Origin: Sycobia sp. Sy_11
Taxonomy: Eukaryota > Arthropoda > Insecta > Hymenoptera > Epichrysomallidae
Direction of reading: 5' to 3'
DNA: 64,000 nucleotides
Assembly: GCA_018907035.1 (NCBI GenBank)
Contig: JACCIC010000143.1
Location: 1,028,501 to 1,092,500, forward strand
The translations under genes and the position numbers were made by a program. Below the pieces are notes generated by a model. It was not told the DNA's origin and made no database searches. It saw only the letters and a program-made list of their open reading frames with translations. Below, one piece after another: positions 23,880 through 38,264 of the stretch. Numbering within the stretch: the first letter of the stretch is position 1; every line of letters starts with the position of its first letter.

Positions 23880-24887
23880 AACGATTGTTGCTTGTTGCAA
23901 CACCTCTTCGAATATGCCGAAACTAAATTTCTCTTTTTTTTTAATTATAAAAATAATGATTATCAGTTACAGGGGATTTCGTGCAATATAAATTTACTTC
24001 GACGTCTCATTTTGCTTGTATAATACGTAGAATGGTGAAACAGATTTTATTTAAATTATTATTTTGTTCTACAAGTGGCGACACCTAGATTATGTATATA
24101 ATTGGTATATAAAATATATAATAATTACTTTATTTGAATGCAGTTTCACCACATGGAACAGGAGACAAATTTGTAAAAGAGGTTTATAGAAATTTGTACA
24201 AAAGAGCGGCTAAACTTTCGATTAGTCGATTAGTCGATTACGATGAAAATTTGTACACATATTTTTAAAAAATTATTAATATCACAGTAAAATTCGGTGA
24301 AAATTGCATTACTATGACCTAAAAATGCAGCACCCGTCTTTATGTTCTGTTATCCTATATCGTTTTGATTATATTTTTCTTAATTAATTAAATTAGTCTT
24401 TGTACAGAAAATGCAGAAAACAAAAAATATGTATATTGATAAAGTCTATAACTTTTGTTAAAAAATCGTTTTTAAAATGTTTCGTGTTTTACAAGACAAA
24501 TTCGGAAACCAGTTCATTATATCTTATTTGAATACATAAAAGAATGGAGAAATAAAACAATTAAAAAAACAATTGCTAATAATTATATTATTACAGTTAT
24601 TCTAAATAATCCACTTTAAACAATTGCAGTGAAAAGTAAAAAATGATTTCAAAATTTCATGTAATATTATAATAAGTTATACAATATTTTAAAGAATTAT
24701 TATGAATCATTTCCTGTGAAACTCATCTTCAGCTCAACACCATGAAAAGTCAAAGAATTATTAAAGTAATTTTAATACGCAACATTTGAATAATAATTTT
24801 AAATAATATTTTTAAGCAAAATACTTGGTACTTTTGAATTTCAGTGTCGATCTCGGGATGAGTTTTGTAGAATAAATTCTTTAAATT
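23880..24887. other. AT-rich spacer, no gene seen
   Basis: No supported feature up to the solo LTR. Confidence 0.55.
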
Positions 24888-26336
24888 TGTAACGCTTCCC
24901 TTTTTCCCTCGAGATAGCCCTCGAGGCGGCAGCGCCAGGACCAGTTTGAAAGAAAAGAGAGTTTTTTCGGTGAAATCGGAAAAATAACCGAAACTCAGTT
25001 TTTAGTTTATTAAATTAGGTTATTATTTTTAGTTTATTATTTAGTTTTTAGAATATTCTTAAATTAATATAAGCAACACAGATTATATATATTTATACTA
25101 GAACACACGCCATTATTTATTCATAATTATTTAGTTTAATCCGTGCACTGGTTATAATATTCTCACGCACTATCTATCTATTTACTGGGGTGAAGGGAAT
25201 TTTGGTAAAATGAAGCCTGCTGGTCTATAACGAGGTATCTGAACGTTGCCGGGTACTTGTTACTTCGTTGCTCCGGCTCAACCCGCCTCGGCCCCTGGTC
25301 GCTCAACTTGCGACCAGGCTCTTTTGGCAAGCATCAAAACACATCAGAGCCCGTGCACCCTCAATCATGCCTTCATTGGGGGCTTAGAGTGAGACCGCTG
25401 AGATTTAATGGAGCACTGAACACCCAGAATCAAGACTCTTGAGGAAAAGTAAGGCCGCTGGTGTTTAACGGAGCGTCGCGTAGACAAGATCGCGACTCTA
25501 CTTTTCAGAATTTTCGGACGGAGGCAGGATTACTAGAACTTTGGAATTAGGATAGCTTTAGGGAGCTTCTTTTGGCCGTAAGGCCGAGAGATCACTGCTT
25601 TTGTGGCGCAAAACTCGCCCTTTTATACACGAAAAAATAGTCGGTCGGGTGCTTACGCCACCATTCGACCAATTTCATATCGAGCCGAGGAAAAATAACA
25701 ATAATAATTTTATAATAATATAATAATTATAACCGTATTACAATTATAATAATTATAATATTTATTTGCAAACTTGACATTGACGACGCTCGCATTCCTT
25801 TAATATAAATTATATTATAATAATTTCAGCGCTGTCTTATAATAATACTTCTTAATTTAACTATGTCGTATTCTAAGTAAACTTTAGTTATAATAATAAC
25901 AATAATAATAATAATAATCATAATTATTATAGAAAATAATAATAAAAATGATGTAAATAATAAGTAATTTGATATTTTGTCCTTAGGAATGCTTACACAA
26001 TCTCGATTATTTATGTAGTTATAATAATGTTAATTTTCACGTATGTTTTTATATATGTGCTGTATATTAAACAATATAAAAGTATCAAAAGCGACAGCTT
26101 TATATTATTTAATTAAAATAGGGCGCTCGAAATACGGTGGCTAGTGTCGTTACTGTATTCTGAGTTTGTAGACACGGGAAATGTGGGAGCGTGGTACACC
26201 TTTTCTACGCTGGCAGCCTCGTGGCGACGGCTCTCTCTCCCATTCGACCGTTAATCGGCATCATTGACTTTCATTATTTGAAATTATAGTCTTGAGCGTA
26301 TGAGGCTGCATTAACTATACAGCCTGATCGTCGCAA
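24888..26336 (-). mobile_element. Solo LTR with AATT target duplication
   Basis: The plus strand starts TGTAACGC and ends GTCGCA; on its own strand it starts TGCGACGATCAGG and ends GCGTTACA. AATT directly precedes (24884-24887) and follows (26337-26340), a 4-bp duplication typical of Ty3/gypsy integration. On the minus strand it carries a TATAAAAGGGC promoter-like box (about 25620-25630), hairpin-forming repeats, and AATAAA-type signals near the end. No internal sequence remains, so it arose by LTR-LTR recombination. Related to 55281-56300. Confidence 0.85.
25294..25318 (-). other. LTR hairpin with 13-base loop
   Basis: CCTGGT and ACCAGG flank a 13-base segment; on the LTR's strand that segment ends GTTGAGCG. 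This matches the hairpin class in the gypsy LTR at 44241-44542. The loop ends can also pair, giving a 9-bp perfect stem. Confidence 0.7.
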
Positions 26337-26707
26337 ATTAAATTAAAATATTTATCAATAACTCAGATCCGTAAAATAAGGCGTTGTGATTTTATTTGGC
26401 AATTTGCTTCTCCAATGCTCGCGATTCTGTAATATAAAAAATAAGATAAACGATTATTAATTCATTCTTAACTAAATAATTTCATAAACTAAATTTTTAA
26501 ATACTCACACTTATATAAAGTGTTTTGAGATCGGGAAGTAGGAAACTACTTTAATAATTAAATATAAAATACTACAAATACATATAAATATGCAATTTAT
26601 CGTATGTTATGATGCAGTTAGTGTTTTGATGACACAATTTCTTGTTGATGAATCCAAAGATTTATGTTAGTAAATATTTATTTAAACGTAATACATAGCT
26701 CACATAC

Positions 26708-26715
26708 TATAAAAG
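26708..26715 (+). promoter_or_regulatory. TATA box of secreted Pro/Gly-rich gene 1
   Basis: TATAAAAG lies 47 bases before the start codon; the paralogue at 35.9 kb has TATAAAAAG 45 bases before its start codon, followed like here by an ATTCTAAGCA / AATCTAAGCA motif near the presumed transcription start. Confidence 0.7.
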
Positions 26716-26761
26716 CAAATTACATTCTAAGCAGCATTACACATAATTTATTTTTTTCATC

Positions 26762-28703
26762 ATGGCAAAGTTATATTACATTTCCATATTTTGTGTTGCC
26801 AGTTGTTACCTCAATTTGGTATCTTCTATGGGGAGTCCAGCAAACTATTCAAGTATCGACGTAAGAAATATCTAATAAATCAAATATACCTAATCTAAAA
26901 ATATCTTAGTCATAAACGTAATACAAATACAAACAAAAAGAAAAATGTTCAATGTAAGCTTTCTATGAAGATCAGAATTTTGAGAACCAATCGATCTCTT
27001 ATGAGGGCGTATTATTATTAACTTTATACAAGATATTGAAAACTCAATTTTTTTTTAATTTACGTCAAAAAACCATAAAAACTATCATTTAGCTGTATTT
27101 GTTCACGCTTTTTACCTTACAAGTTAAGTCGTGAGCATTCTCGATATTCTTAGCCATCAAGAAAAGTATACATAAAAATGTTTGTATATAGAAAGCGTAT
27201 TTTAATTATATTGTAAAAATGTATTTCAATTAGATTTATTAGTTTTTTTTTTAATTTTTTTCAATTGTATATTTTTAGAAATAAATATAAAAGATCATTT
27301 AGTAAAAAGTTCTCAAAAGTACTCAAAGAATATATTACAGTTTTGAGAAAATGTTTTGAGCAATTTAAAAATTTACAATAAAATTTTACATTGTAAATAC
27401 CGTTTTGATAATACTCAAGCAGAAAATCGTTCGTTAATCATGTTTTTTTTAAAGCTTAGACTTAAATGCCGTGGATTCATAAGGTTACAGAAACTTTGCA
27501 GACGATAAATAACGTGAAAATTCGAATTGAAAAAAATTCATGTGAAAATATATTTTTATTTTAACCCAATTTCCGAATAATTAATAATATTTGAGAGCAG
27601 TTTAGAATTCATCATTGAAATAATTGTACTTTAAACTATAAAAATATATCTCTTTCAATATTTTTTAAATATGATAGCACAAACTTAATAATCCAAGCAC
27701 GTCGTCTGTCAATTTTTAAAACTAAATCATCCCACAAATTATCCTTATGAAAGAATTTAATGTTGCTATTATGAAGTCGATATTACTTTAAACTTATGTT
27801 GTTAAATAACTGAACTTTATGCAATTTTCCTTTTGACAATTTTAACTTAAATCTTATGAAACACAATTTTTCTTGAAAAAAAGCAGTTACTTATTCTTAT
27901 TTCTAATAAATTTAGAATGGCATTAAATTTTAAATAATTTATAATATTAAAATTTTGGCTTCATAATTATTCAGGCATTTCAAGAGTATATCATGGAGGA
28001 AGCAAGAAATTTTTATCCAGAGACGTACCCTGCATATCTTGCAACGGCAGCGAAAAAAAACCAATCATTAAATGCACAAACTACGGGTTCGAGTGGTCGT
28101 CCAACATCAATGGGTCCAGGTTCGGGTCCGCGTCCCAATCCACTATCGACAGGTCCAGGTTCGGGTCCTCGTCCTGGTTCGGGTCCGCGTCCCGGTCCAC
28201 CACCGACAGACCCGAGTTCGGATCCGGATTCGGATGTAGACTCGGATACAGAATCAAATAGCTCGGGTCCTCGCCCAGGCCTGACTACAAGTCCTGGTCT
28301 CGGTCCACGTCCGGGCCCGGGTGCAGGTCCTGGCCCTGGTCCACGTCCAGACCCGAGTGCAGGTTCTAGTCCTGGTCCACGTCCGGGTCCTGGTCAACGT
28401 CCAGGCCCTGGTGCAAGTCCCGGTCCACGTCCGAGCCCGGGTGCAAGTCCTAGTGCTAGTCCACTTTCGGGCCCAGGTGGACGTCCTGGTCCGCGACCAC
28501 GTCCGAGCCCGGGTGTAAGTCCTAGTGCTAGTCCACTTTCGGGCCCAGGTGGACGTCCTGGTCCGCGACCAGGTCCGAGCCCGGGTGCAAGTCCTAGTGC
28601 TAGTCCACTTTCGGGCCCGGGTGGAGGTCCTGGTCTGCGACCAGGTCCAAATTCGCGTCCACAACCAGATTCGGAATCTGATCTAGATTCGGATATAGAA
28701 TAA
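26762..28703 (+). CDS. Secreted Pro/Gly-rich repeat protein 1 (two exons, about 275 aa)
   Basis: Exon 1 (26762-26860, 33 codons) encodes a signal peptide: MAKLYYISIFCVASCYLNLV then SSM, with cleavage likely near residue 22. A GTAAGA donor follows. Exon 2 (27975-28703) begins after a TTATTCAG acceptor in the same phase and encodes AFQEYIMEEARNFYPETY, then a long low-complexity domain: GP, RPGP and SPGA repeats, an acidic insert (DPDSDVDSDTESNSS), three near-identical 25-26-residue units containing SPSASPLSGPGG, and an acidic tail ending DSDLDSDIE. No cysteines in the repeat domain. No known domain recognised. The paralogue at 35921-37228 shares signal peptide length, intron position and the NFYPETY motif. 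Probably extracellular; function unknown. Confidence 0.82.
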
Positions 28704-30889
28704 AATGGTTATGTCCACAAATCTTACTTCATCTTTATTTTTAGACTATATATGTATAAAATATTAGAATATATTAAGCTGATATTAAAGTTTATATTAT
28801 TTAATTCTGTTTGATGTTTATTTCTTCTTGTTCAATTATAACAATTAGAAACAATAAATTATTGTTATATTAAAATCTTATTTCATGTCTCACTTTAGTT
28901 ACTTCTTTGCCCATATCTATAGATTTTAATGTTTAACCTATCTTATAAGGCTTTATTATTAGTAATATTTCATTAAAAATATACATAATGTTACACTTCA
29001 TTTGTTTCTACTATATATTTTTACAGGGTAATAATTTAAAACCCATACTTTGACGATCATCAAAACAAAACTTAATGTAGAAACATGTCAAATAAAAGTA
29101 TTACTTTTGCGCATTTTATTAATTTATTTTAGTAAACTTTAATACAGGCTTCTTTTACCAAATTTTACAAATCAATAGAATGTAGTCATAATATTCGTAC
29201 TTTTGAAACTCCCATTTCTCTGAAAATTTCAAAAATAGATATGGTTCGTTCACTTCTCTGACTTTAATTTTTTTGCAGTAAAATTACATACAATAGAAAA
29301 ATTTAGGGTATCTCTAGTATGCCTTTAAACTTAAAAACTACAACAAATTTACTATTTATTATAAAATAATTGTTCAAGAAAAACTGTTAATTTCATTTAG
29401 CTTTGTATCAGTACTTGCCCATGGCTTATCACAAAGTTTCTTCTTTAAATTTGAAAATAAAAAGCTTTCAAATTTGTCAAGTTTTCAAATTTCATTTCAA
29501 ATTTAAAGAAGATTATTGTATAATAATCAATGTAAAGTTTTTATTTTTAACTAAACTTATTATGAATTCGAAATCACTGGATCAAAGTCGAAACATGTAA
29601 ACTGTCTAATGTTTTGCTTCTTTATATATCTTTTATCTTCAAATAATCTATATAATGTTTTTTAACATTAACTAAAAATTTTTAGTTTTAACTAAAAATT
29701 TAGAATTTAGAATATTTTTAAAGTTTGATTCGATGAATACAATAAGGTAGTTGTTTATTCGCTTTTTCATAAAAGAACTGATGAAAAGTTTTTATATGAA
29801 ACGATGGATATTATGAATATACGTATAAATAGGTTTGCAAAGTTATTGAAACTCTAACTGAGAAAAGATATATATGTTATAACTCAAATTTTTACTTTAC
29901 TGAAAAAGAACATTTTTGGTACAAAAATGTCGCAAATTCAGGCGAGACAATTTTGAAGTTTTAAAACTTTGTACGAAACTTGCTTAGAAATGGAAAAAAT
30001 AAAGCTTGTGAAGCAATGGTGAACAAAATTTAATATGTATTATCAAAAACTATATCTTTTCAAATTAAATATACTTTGTTAAACCACGATTAATTTTTAT
30101 TTTGTTTATTTTTGGAGTCGGTTAAATGGTCATTTTTATATATCTATCTATAGTTCTGATTCTGTATTAATATTCTAATAATCGTGATTTATTATTTGAT
30201 GTGCTATTTTATAATACAGTTTTTTATTATATTGCGTAAAATAAACATATAGTACAAGCTATAATTTTATACATTTTTTGTATTATATTTTGTATGATAT
30301 ATTTTATTTAATAAGTGTTTTCAGTAACTATATTTTAAGCTCTTTTTTATATAACAAGAATCATAATAGTATAATATAAATGATTAATAATAGCTACGGC
30401 CTAATAATAATATTTAAAAGTTACTATAAGAATAATTCTTCTCGTTTTTTAAATCTGCACTATAATAATATATACAAATTAATAATAATAACCTCTTTCA
30501 TCCATTTCAAATTCTGCTTATTGTTTAAGCCTTATCAATATTATTTTTATTTTTTACAACTGCCTAAACTTGTTGGAAAACTGTATTACCTTAAATCATG
30601 AAAATACTGCAAGTTTTACAGAGATATTAAAATTTTCTTTTAAATTAATCAGAATGTTGTATCATAGACAATATCAATCAAAAGTTTCAAAATTATATGA
30701 TTGATAAGTAAAGAAAAAAGAATAAATCATTTTTTGACGATTATATTAATGTTTTAATATTAACATTTTATCATAAGTATCATCCATTTCTTAATTTAAA
30801 AAATGAACATAAATATAAAAAATACCATGATAGATCTTTCACCATAAATATAATTAGATCTAAACAACGCTCCTTCAATAGATTGCAAA
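28704..30889. other. AT-rich intergenic DNA
   Basis: Contains likely polyadenylation signals for the upstream gene (AATAAA near 28853). No other supported feature. Confidence 0.5.
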
Positions 30890-33045
<2,156 letters not shown>

Positions 33046-33046
33046 A

Positions 33047-33047
<1 letters not shown>

Positions 33048-33092
<45 letters not shown>
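33048..33092. repeat. (AT)n microsatellite
   Basis: Pure AT run. Confidence 0.93.
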
Positions 33093-33098
<6 letters not shown>

Positions 33099-34764
33099 CG
33101 TCATACGGCATTTAAAAAAGGATCTTTTGATGAGACTTTTAAGCCCTTATAGAACTAGTTATCTCAAAAATTGAGAATTGCAGAGGGGTTGATTTGACAA
33201 CTCATTCTTCATAGGGCATTCTGTCAATTCAGCCATCTCTTGCACATTTCCATTGTTAAATAAATAATCTAGATTCAACTTCAAATTGTCCTCAAAACCT
33301 TGACTGTACAAATTTTGTAAATTCATTTTGTTGACAAAATATTGTTGTAATACGAGTTACGTGGCTGATAATGAATCCGTAATGTGAATTTGGAAGTATA
33401 AGATGGACTATTGAAAACAACGTTGAAAAAATTTATTATTCAATTTTTGCGTATAGGGATAAAAAAGACCTTTTATAAAAAATATTATATCTGATAATTA
33501 ACATAGTAACTGTTAGAATCTGTAATTTAAAAGTTGAGTTCCTGAGGATGAACCGTAGCGGTTTGAATCGTCGGACAACGAAGAAGAAAATAGGGTGGTG
33601 GGGGCACTCAGATTGTCCTTCACTCATATAGAATATAGTTTATAATTTTTATTCTTTTTATTTTATTTTATTTTATTATTTTTAATTTTTATTCTAATTT
33701 ATTTTTAATAAGTTTTATTTCAGATTCTTCGGGGGTGATAATAAACAAGGACAACCTGACTGTCATTATTTTAGTTAATATATTATATTAAAAAGACTGT
33801 AAGTTTATTAATGTAATTTGAAAGAATTAGAAATTGAAGGAATTAATTCTTTATCTACTATTTTAACAGCGAGAAATGTACAAATCAACATACTCATAAG
33901 CTTAGTTTGTCCAATACGACAAAAATAATGTCCAGGAAAAGAGAAAGAAGGCTATCACTTTGCGTGCTAATAAGCATCCACTTGAGCATCGATACATAAA
34001 AAATATTAAATCATTGAATATACTATATTAGCAGATTTCATTAAAACATTTCAGTTGTATAAGGGGCTTTTGCAGCGAAAAAGGTGCCATACTTTCTCTA
34101 TTCCTATCACAAAACTAGTACATTCTGGCATATAAATACGTGTATTTATTGATTCCCTGCTTTTTAACTTTATTCAAACATAATTTTTGTTCTTGAGTTC
34201 TTTAAATGATTTAGATTGTCTTAGAATGAAACATCCTTCATTACGATTTTTTCATTTTAAAGAATCTAGTGTGTTATTTGTTTTCCATAATCTATAGACT
34301 TAATTAGAAAAAAACATCTTTAGCAGAATGTCAAATATAAGTCAATTAGATAGTTGCATCGATCTATTTCAAAATCTTGGTGAAAACAGTTATTATAACT
34401 ATTATATTAAAAAATGCTTAAAAAAGTATCATTATCCTTACTTATCTAAGAATTGAAAATTTTGTTCTAAATGCTACAATTAATTTGTAACTACAAACTC
34501 TCCAAATTAATAATACACCTTCGAATGAAGCAACGGATTCTTCAATTGAATTAGCTTCTGCACATAAGTTTTAAAAATAAACAATGAATAAATATCTCTT
34601 TTATTAATAAATTTTTTTATCGGCCCTACAGTCTTTATAAAGTAACTAGCATCTGCCGTCTCGGCTTCGCACGAAATAATAATTTAACCAATTTCTGAAA
34701 AGTTTTAATAATTTTTAAGTACAAAGTACTCTGTCTATACATATATTTCTATATATATATGTTA

Positions 34765-34770
<6 letters not shown>
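33093..34770. other. Spacer with repeat fragments
   Basis: Around 33735-33810 there is a copy of a repeat also present near 35525-35620 and 40080-40260 (GGGTGATAATAAACAAGG then CTGTCATTAT). At 33537-33580 a hairpin follows CTGAGGA, as discussed in the findings. No gene seen. Confidence 0.45.
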
Positions 34771-34775
<5 letters not shown>

Positions 34776-34821
<46 letters not shown>

Positions 34822-34831
34822 TGTGTGCGTG
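34776..34831. repeat. (AT)n(GT)n compound microsatellite
   Basis: ATATAT followed by GTGTGT, with a GCGC interruption at the end. Confidence 0.93.
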
Positions 34832-34839
34832 TATTATAT

Positions 34840-35160
34840 TCACTTCTACGAGGAAAAGTGTATTTTCCAGTTCAGGTGGTAGAAAAAAATGTTCAAGTGT
34901 CTCGAAATGACTTCTACGGAGAGTTTTATGTTCGGATGATAGAATACGCAACTCTCTGTACAAGTAGTTTCGAAACACCTGGACATTGTTTCCTACCGAC
35001 TAAACACGATACTCCCTTTAGAAGACGTTTTGAGACACCTGAACATTGTATTATACTGTTCAATCACGAAATTCTTTGTAAAAATCGTCCCGAGGCACCG
35101 GGATATCGTATTCAACCGCCCGTACATGAAAATACAACATTTCCCCGTAGAAGCCGTATT
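34840..35160. repeat. 60-bp minisatellite with one inverted unit
   Basis: Direct units begin near 34969, 35029 and 35089 (TTCGAAACACCTGGACATTG, TTTGAGACACCTGAACATTG, CCCGAGGCACCGGGATATCG). The segment 34845-34915 reads as the reverse complement of the same unit. Diverged, so old. Confidence 0.65.
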
Positions 35161-35289
35161 TAAAAAGTATATATATATATATACAGATATTTTTTTTTCG
35201 TATTTTAAATTAAATACGGTGAATATTTATTTAGTGGCAATTAGAGAGAGAGAGAGAGAGAGAGACCACTATTACGCGCGCGCATGTAG

Positions 35290-35440
35290 AGAATGATTTT
35301 TAATAAAAAAAATAGCCTATATCCTTCGGAAGATAATACAGAATATATACTTGAGATTTCAGAACAATCGGTTCAGTAGTTTTTTGTTTAACGTATACAA
35401 ACAAAAACACGCTTTTTCTTTATAAATTAGTATGATGCAA
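35290..35440 (+). mobile_element. Non-LTR retroelement 3' tail (RTE/SINE-like)
   Basis: Contains CAATCGGTTCAGTAGTTTTT followed by GTATACAAACAAAAACACGC and TTTATAAATTAGTAT, a phrase pattern seen at the 3' ends of many insect RTE-type LINEs and their SINEs. No coding part. Confidence 0.5.
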
Positions 35441-35867
35441 TATGATATGATATATTATGATATATGATGCTAATATAATAAAAATCAGGCTATCGGTGTT
35501 TATAATCACCATATTATATTTATATAAGGGTGATTTTAAACAAGATCAGTTTCACTGTCATTATATTAGTATAATATATTATTTCATAAAAACTGTAATA
35601 CCGATAAAAATAGAATATTTATTAATTTAATTCAAAATAGTCAACATAAATAAAATTTTTAATTTTTAAATAATTTTTTTATTTATTTCTTAGATTTACG
35701 AAATAAATATATTTTTATAGCAATATTTTCTATCCTACTTTCATTGTATTATTAGGTTACACTATGTACAATGAAGTCAAATATTTTGATGACACACATC
35801 TTGTTTTTAATAAACTCGAGGATTGAAGTTAATCAATAGAGAAACAACAAATACGAGTCTCGTATAA

Positions 35868-35876
35868 TATAAAAAG
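35868..35876 (+). promoter_or_regulatory. TATA box of secreted Pro/Gly-rich gene 2
   Basis: TATAAAAAG, 45 bases before the start codon, parallel to the TATA of the paralogue at 26708. Confidence 0.7.
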
Positions 35877-35920
35877 AAAGACAATCTAAGCACTATTAGT
35901 AATAATTAATCGTCTTCATC

Positions 35921-36039
35921 ATGAAAAAGATGTATTATATCTTCTTACTTTGTGTCTTCAGTTCTTACATCAACTTGGTGACTTCTATGGAAGATCACAT
36001 AGACTACTCAAGTATGGAGGTAAATCAAATCTCACATGT

Positions 36040-36098
<59 letters not shown>

Positions 36099-37228
36099 TT
36101 AGTTTCAAAATTAAATTCACCAACCATAACACAATTGCATTAAGTAATATTTTTGTTAGATATCATTTAAGACTTCGATTTATCATTAGTTTCATTCGGA
36201 GCACAGAAAACAAGATAGTGTTTAACATATTTACCTTTGTTTTGAATATTTTTCAAAATTTTTTATATCTACGAATTTTTGTAGATTTCAACAAGAAAAA
36301 TTATTTTCTGTTGATTATGAAATTAAGGACCTATTTGCACATTGTTATTTTTTGAAAAATATCTTTACAAATATAAAGAAATATATGAAATTTAGTTATT
36401 AATTTAAATGTTCAAAAAAAATATTTTCACTTAATAAATAGTACAATTAGTAAAATACACCTTATATGTTCGTAACTGTGATAAAAAATTTAAAATTATT
36501 AGTACACATTCATCAAATTATGAATTGAATTAAAGAACAATTTTTGATGTGAAAGGGTTAAAGTAGTCCAACTCATATCAATAGTCTATAAAATGTTAAA
36601 GCATTTTTAAACGTTATTTTTAGCAATATTTTATATTTTAGAAATAAACTCTTTGAACCCTTCATCATAGTGCATAGACTTTGAATTAGTAATTTTCACT
36701 GTTTCGAATGTACAAAGTACTTGAATTATGAACAATTTAAAATATTAAAATATCAAAATAATTCAGGTAAAATAACTAAATAAATATTTGGCTTCGATTC
36801 ACTTTAAATGGTGTTTCACCAAGTGTTTTGCAAGTCCTCCATCAACTTTATATTAAAATAGTTATTTTATAATTATTTAGGCATTTGGAGCATATCTTAT
36901 GGGAGATGCAAAAAACTTTTATCCAGAGACATATGGAGCTATGAAAGGAGCAGCGGCTGCGGGTTCATCACAAAATAGACAACCAATGGGTGCGAGTCCA
37001 TGTCAGGGCCCCGGTCCATGTCCGCCATGTGGAGGTTCAGGTCAATGTCCACCACGTCCGGGTCCGTGTGCGGGTACGGGTCCGTGTCCACCACGTCCGG
37101 GCCCGTGCGCAGGTCCAGGTCCATGCCCACCACGCCCTGGTCCCTGTGCGGGTCCGGGTCCATGTCCACCACGTCCGGGCCAACGTCCAGCTGGACGTGG
37201 GGGTCCACCAAGACGCCCATCCGGCTAA
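35921..37228 (+). CDS. Secreted Cys/Pro/Gly-rich repeat protein 2 (two exons, about 148 aa)
   Basis: Exon 1 (35921-36019, 33 codons) encodes a signal peptide (MKKMYYIFLLCVFSSYINLV, then TSM) and ends at a GTAAAT donor. Exon 2 (36881-37228) starts after an ATTATTTAG acceptor in phase 0 and encodes AFGAYLMGDAKNFYPETYGA, an Ala-rich linker, then repeats of about 14 residues with the core GPCPPRPGPCAGPG (four to five units), ending in an Arg/Pro/Gly-rich tail (GRGGPPRRPSG). Paired cysteines recur as CPPRPGPC, unlike the cysteine-free paralogue at 26762-28703. Same exon 1 length, intron phase and NFYPETY motif show common origin. An (AT)n tract sits in the intron. Likely extracellular; disulfide cross-linking is possible (inference). 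Function unknown. Confidence 0.82.
36042..36094. repeat. (AT)n microsatellite in the intron
   Basis: Pure AT run just inside the intron, 23 bases after the donor site. Confidence 0.93.
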
Positions 37229-37329
37229 GAGGGAATGATTTTTATTACTTTTTGATGATTTACTATGATTTACTCAAAAGAACTACTTTTTAGTTATTAT
37301 TAGGTTATGTACATATATAATAAAAGAAT

Positions 37330-38050
37330 ATATTGAAATAATATGTGAATCTGTATTATATTTTATCGGGTTCAATCCTGGTTTTCTATTTTTCAATTAT
37401 GCCAACCCAAAACAATAAAGACTGGGATTAAAATTTTATTTAGTGCCTCATAGTTTATTTACTTCTATAAAAACTAATCAATATGCTTCCCTTCTGAGAT
37501 TCTTCACATTAGCTTTATGTAGAAAATTTTTATTTTCACGTAAAATAATAATAAAAAGAGTTATTATTATGTTTTTTATTGTGGATTGTAATATTACATA
37601 TTTGTTATATTTACTTATTTAAATAATTCTTATTTACTTTTTTAGTTCTGAATAATTATTAATAGTTTGTTACATGATTTCTATAATTTATTATTGTTAA
37701 GTTAAATATATACAAAGAATAAATTTAAATACGCAAAATTATAACGTCATTTTTATTTTCTAAACAATAAAATGTATTAATAATTTTACATGCGTTTTCC
37801 CGCTATACTGACATACTTTTTGTATAATGTATATATAAAACCACATCTATTTGATGCTAGAAATCTATTGAGTTTGCTCAATGCACAGAGTTTCATCTGA
37901 AATATGTGTGTATCATTAATAGAATTAATATTAGTTTCAAAGCCTTATAAAATTATTTCATTAATATATCACTTCGGTTGATCCAGAAATCTCTTAGCTC
38001 ACAGCGCTTACGTCACGAGCACTGACGTCAGCCTCCTCTAGCGTTATGTA
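37330..38050. other. AT-rich intergenic DNA
   Basis: No supported feature; AATAAA-type signals near 37318 and 37414 could serve the upstream gene. Confidence 0.5.
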
Positions 38051-38055
38051 CATTG

Positions 38056-38058
<3 letters not shown>

Positions 38059-38127
<69 letters not shown>
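38059..38127. repeat. (CT)n microsatellite
   Basis: Pure CT run of about 70 bp. Confidence 0.95.
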
Positions 38128-38131
<4 letters not shown>

Positions 38132-38264
38132 GGGCGCCGTTGGTTTAATTACATTTTACGTATGTAAGAGAGAGTACGCTATATATTAGGAGGCTAACTT
38201 AGTTTCCGACCTTTTTTAACGGAAAAACGGCATTTATCATTGAAAATTGAGACACGTTAGCTTA

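Noticed and set aside
28254..28664. Minus-strand frame rich in Thr-Arg-Trp
   Set aside because: Antisense shadow of the repetitive exon of secreted protein gene 1.
29403..29600. Small plus-strand ORF in the intergenic region
   Set aside because: AT-rich, no upstream promoter or paralogue; likely chance.
36020..36355. Reading frame of exon 1 of gene 2 continuing past 36019 to 36355
   Set aside because: It reads through a GT donor into an (AT)n intron; the paralogue splices at the same codon.
36939..37293. Three further frames over exon 2 of gene 2
   Set aside because: Shadows of the GC-rich repeat; none has a signal peptide or splice support, and the chosen frame matches the paralogue.
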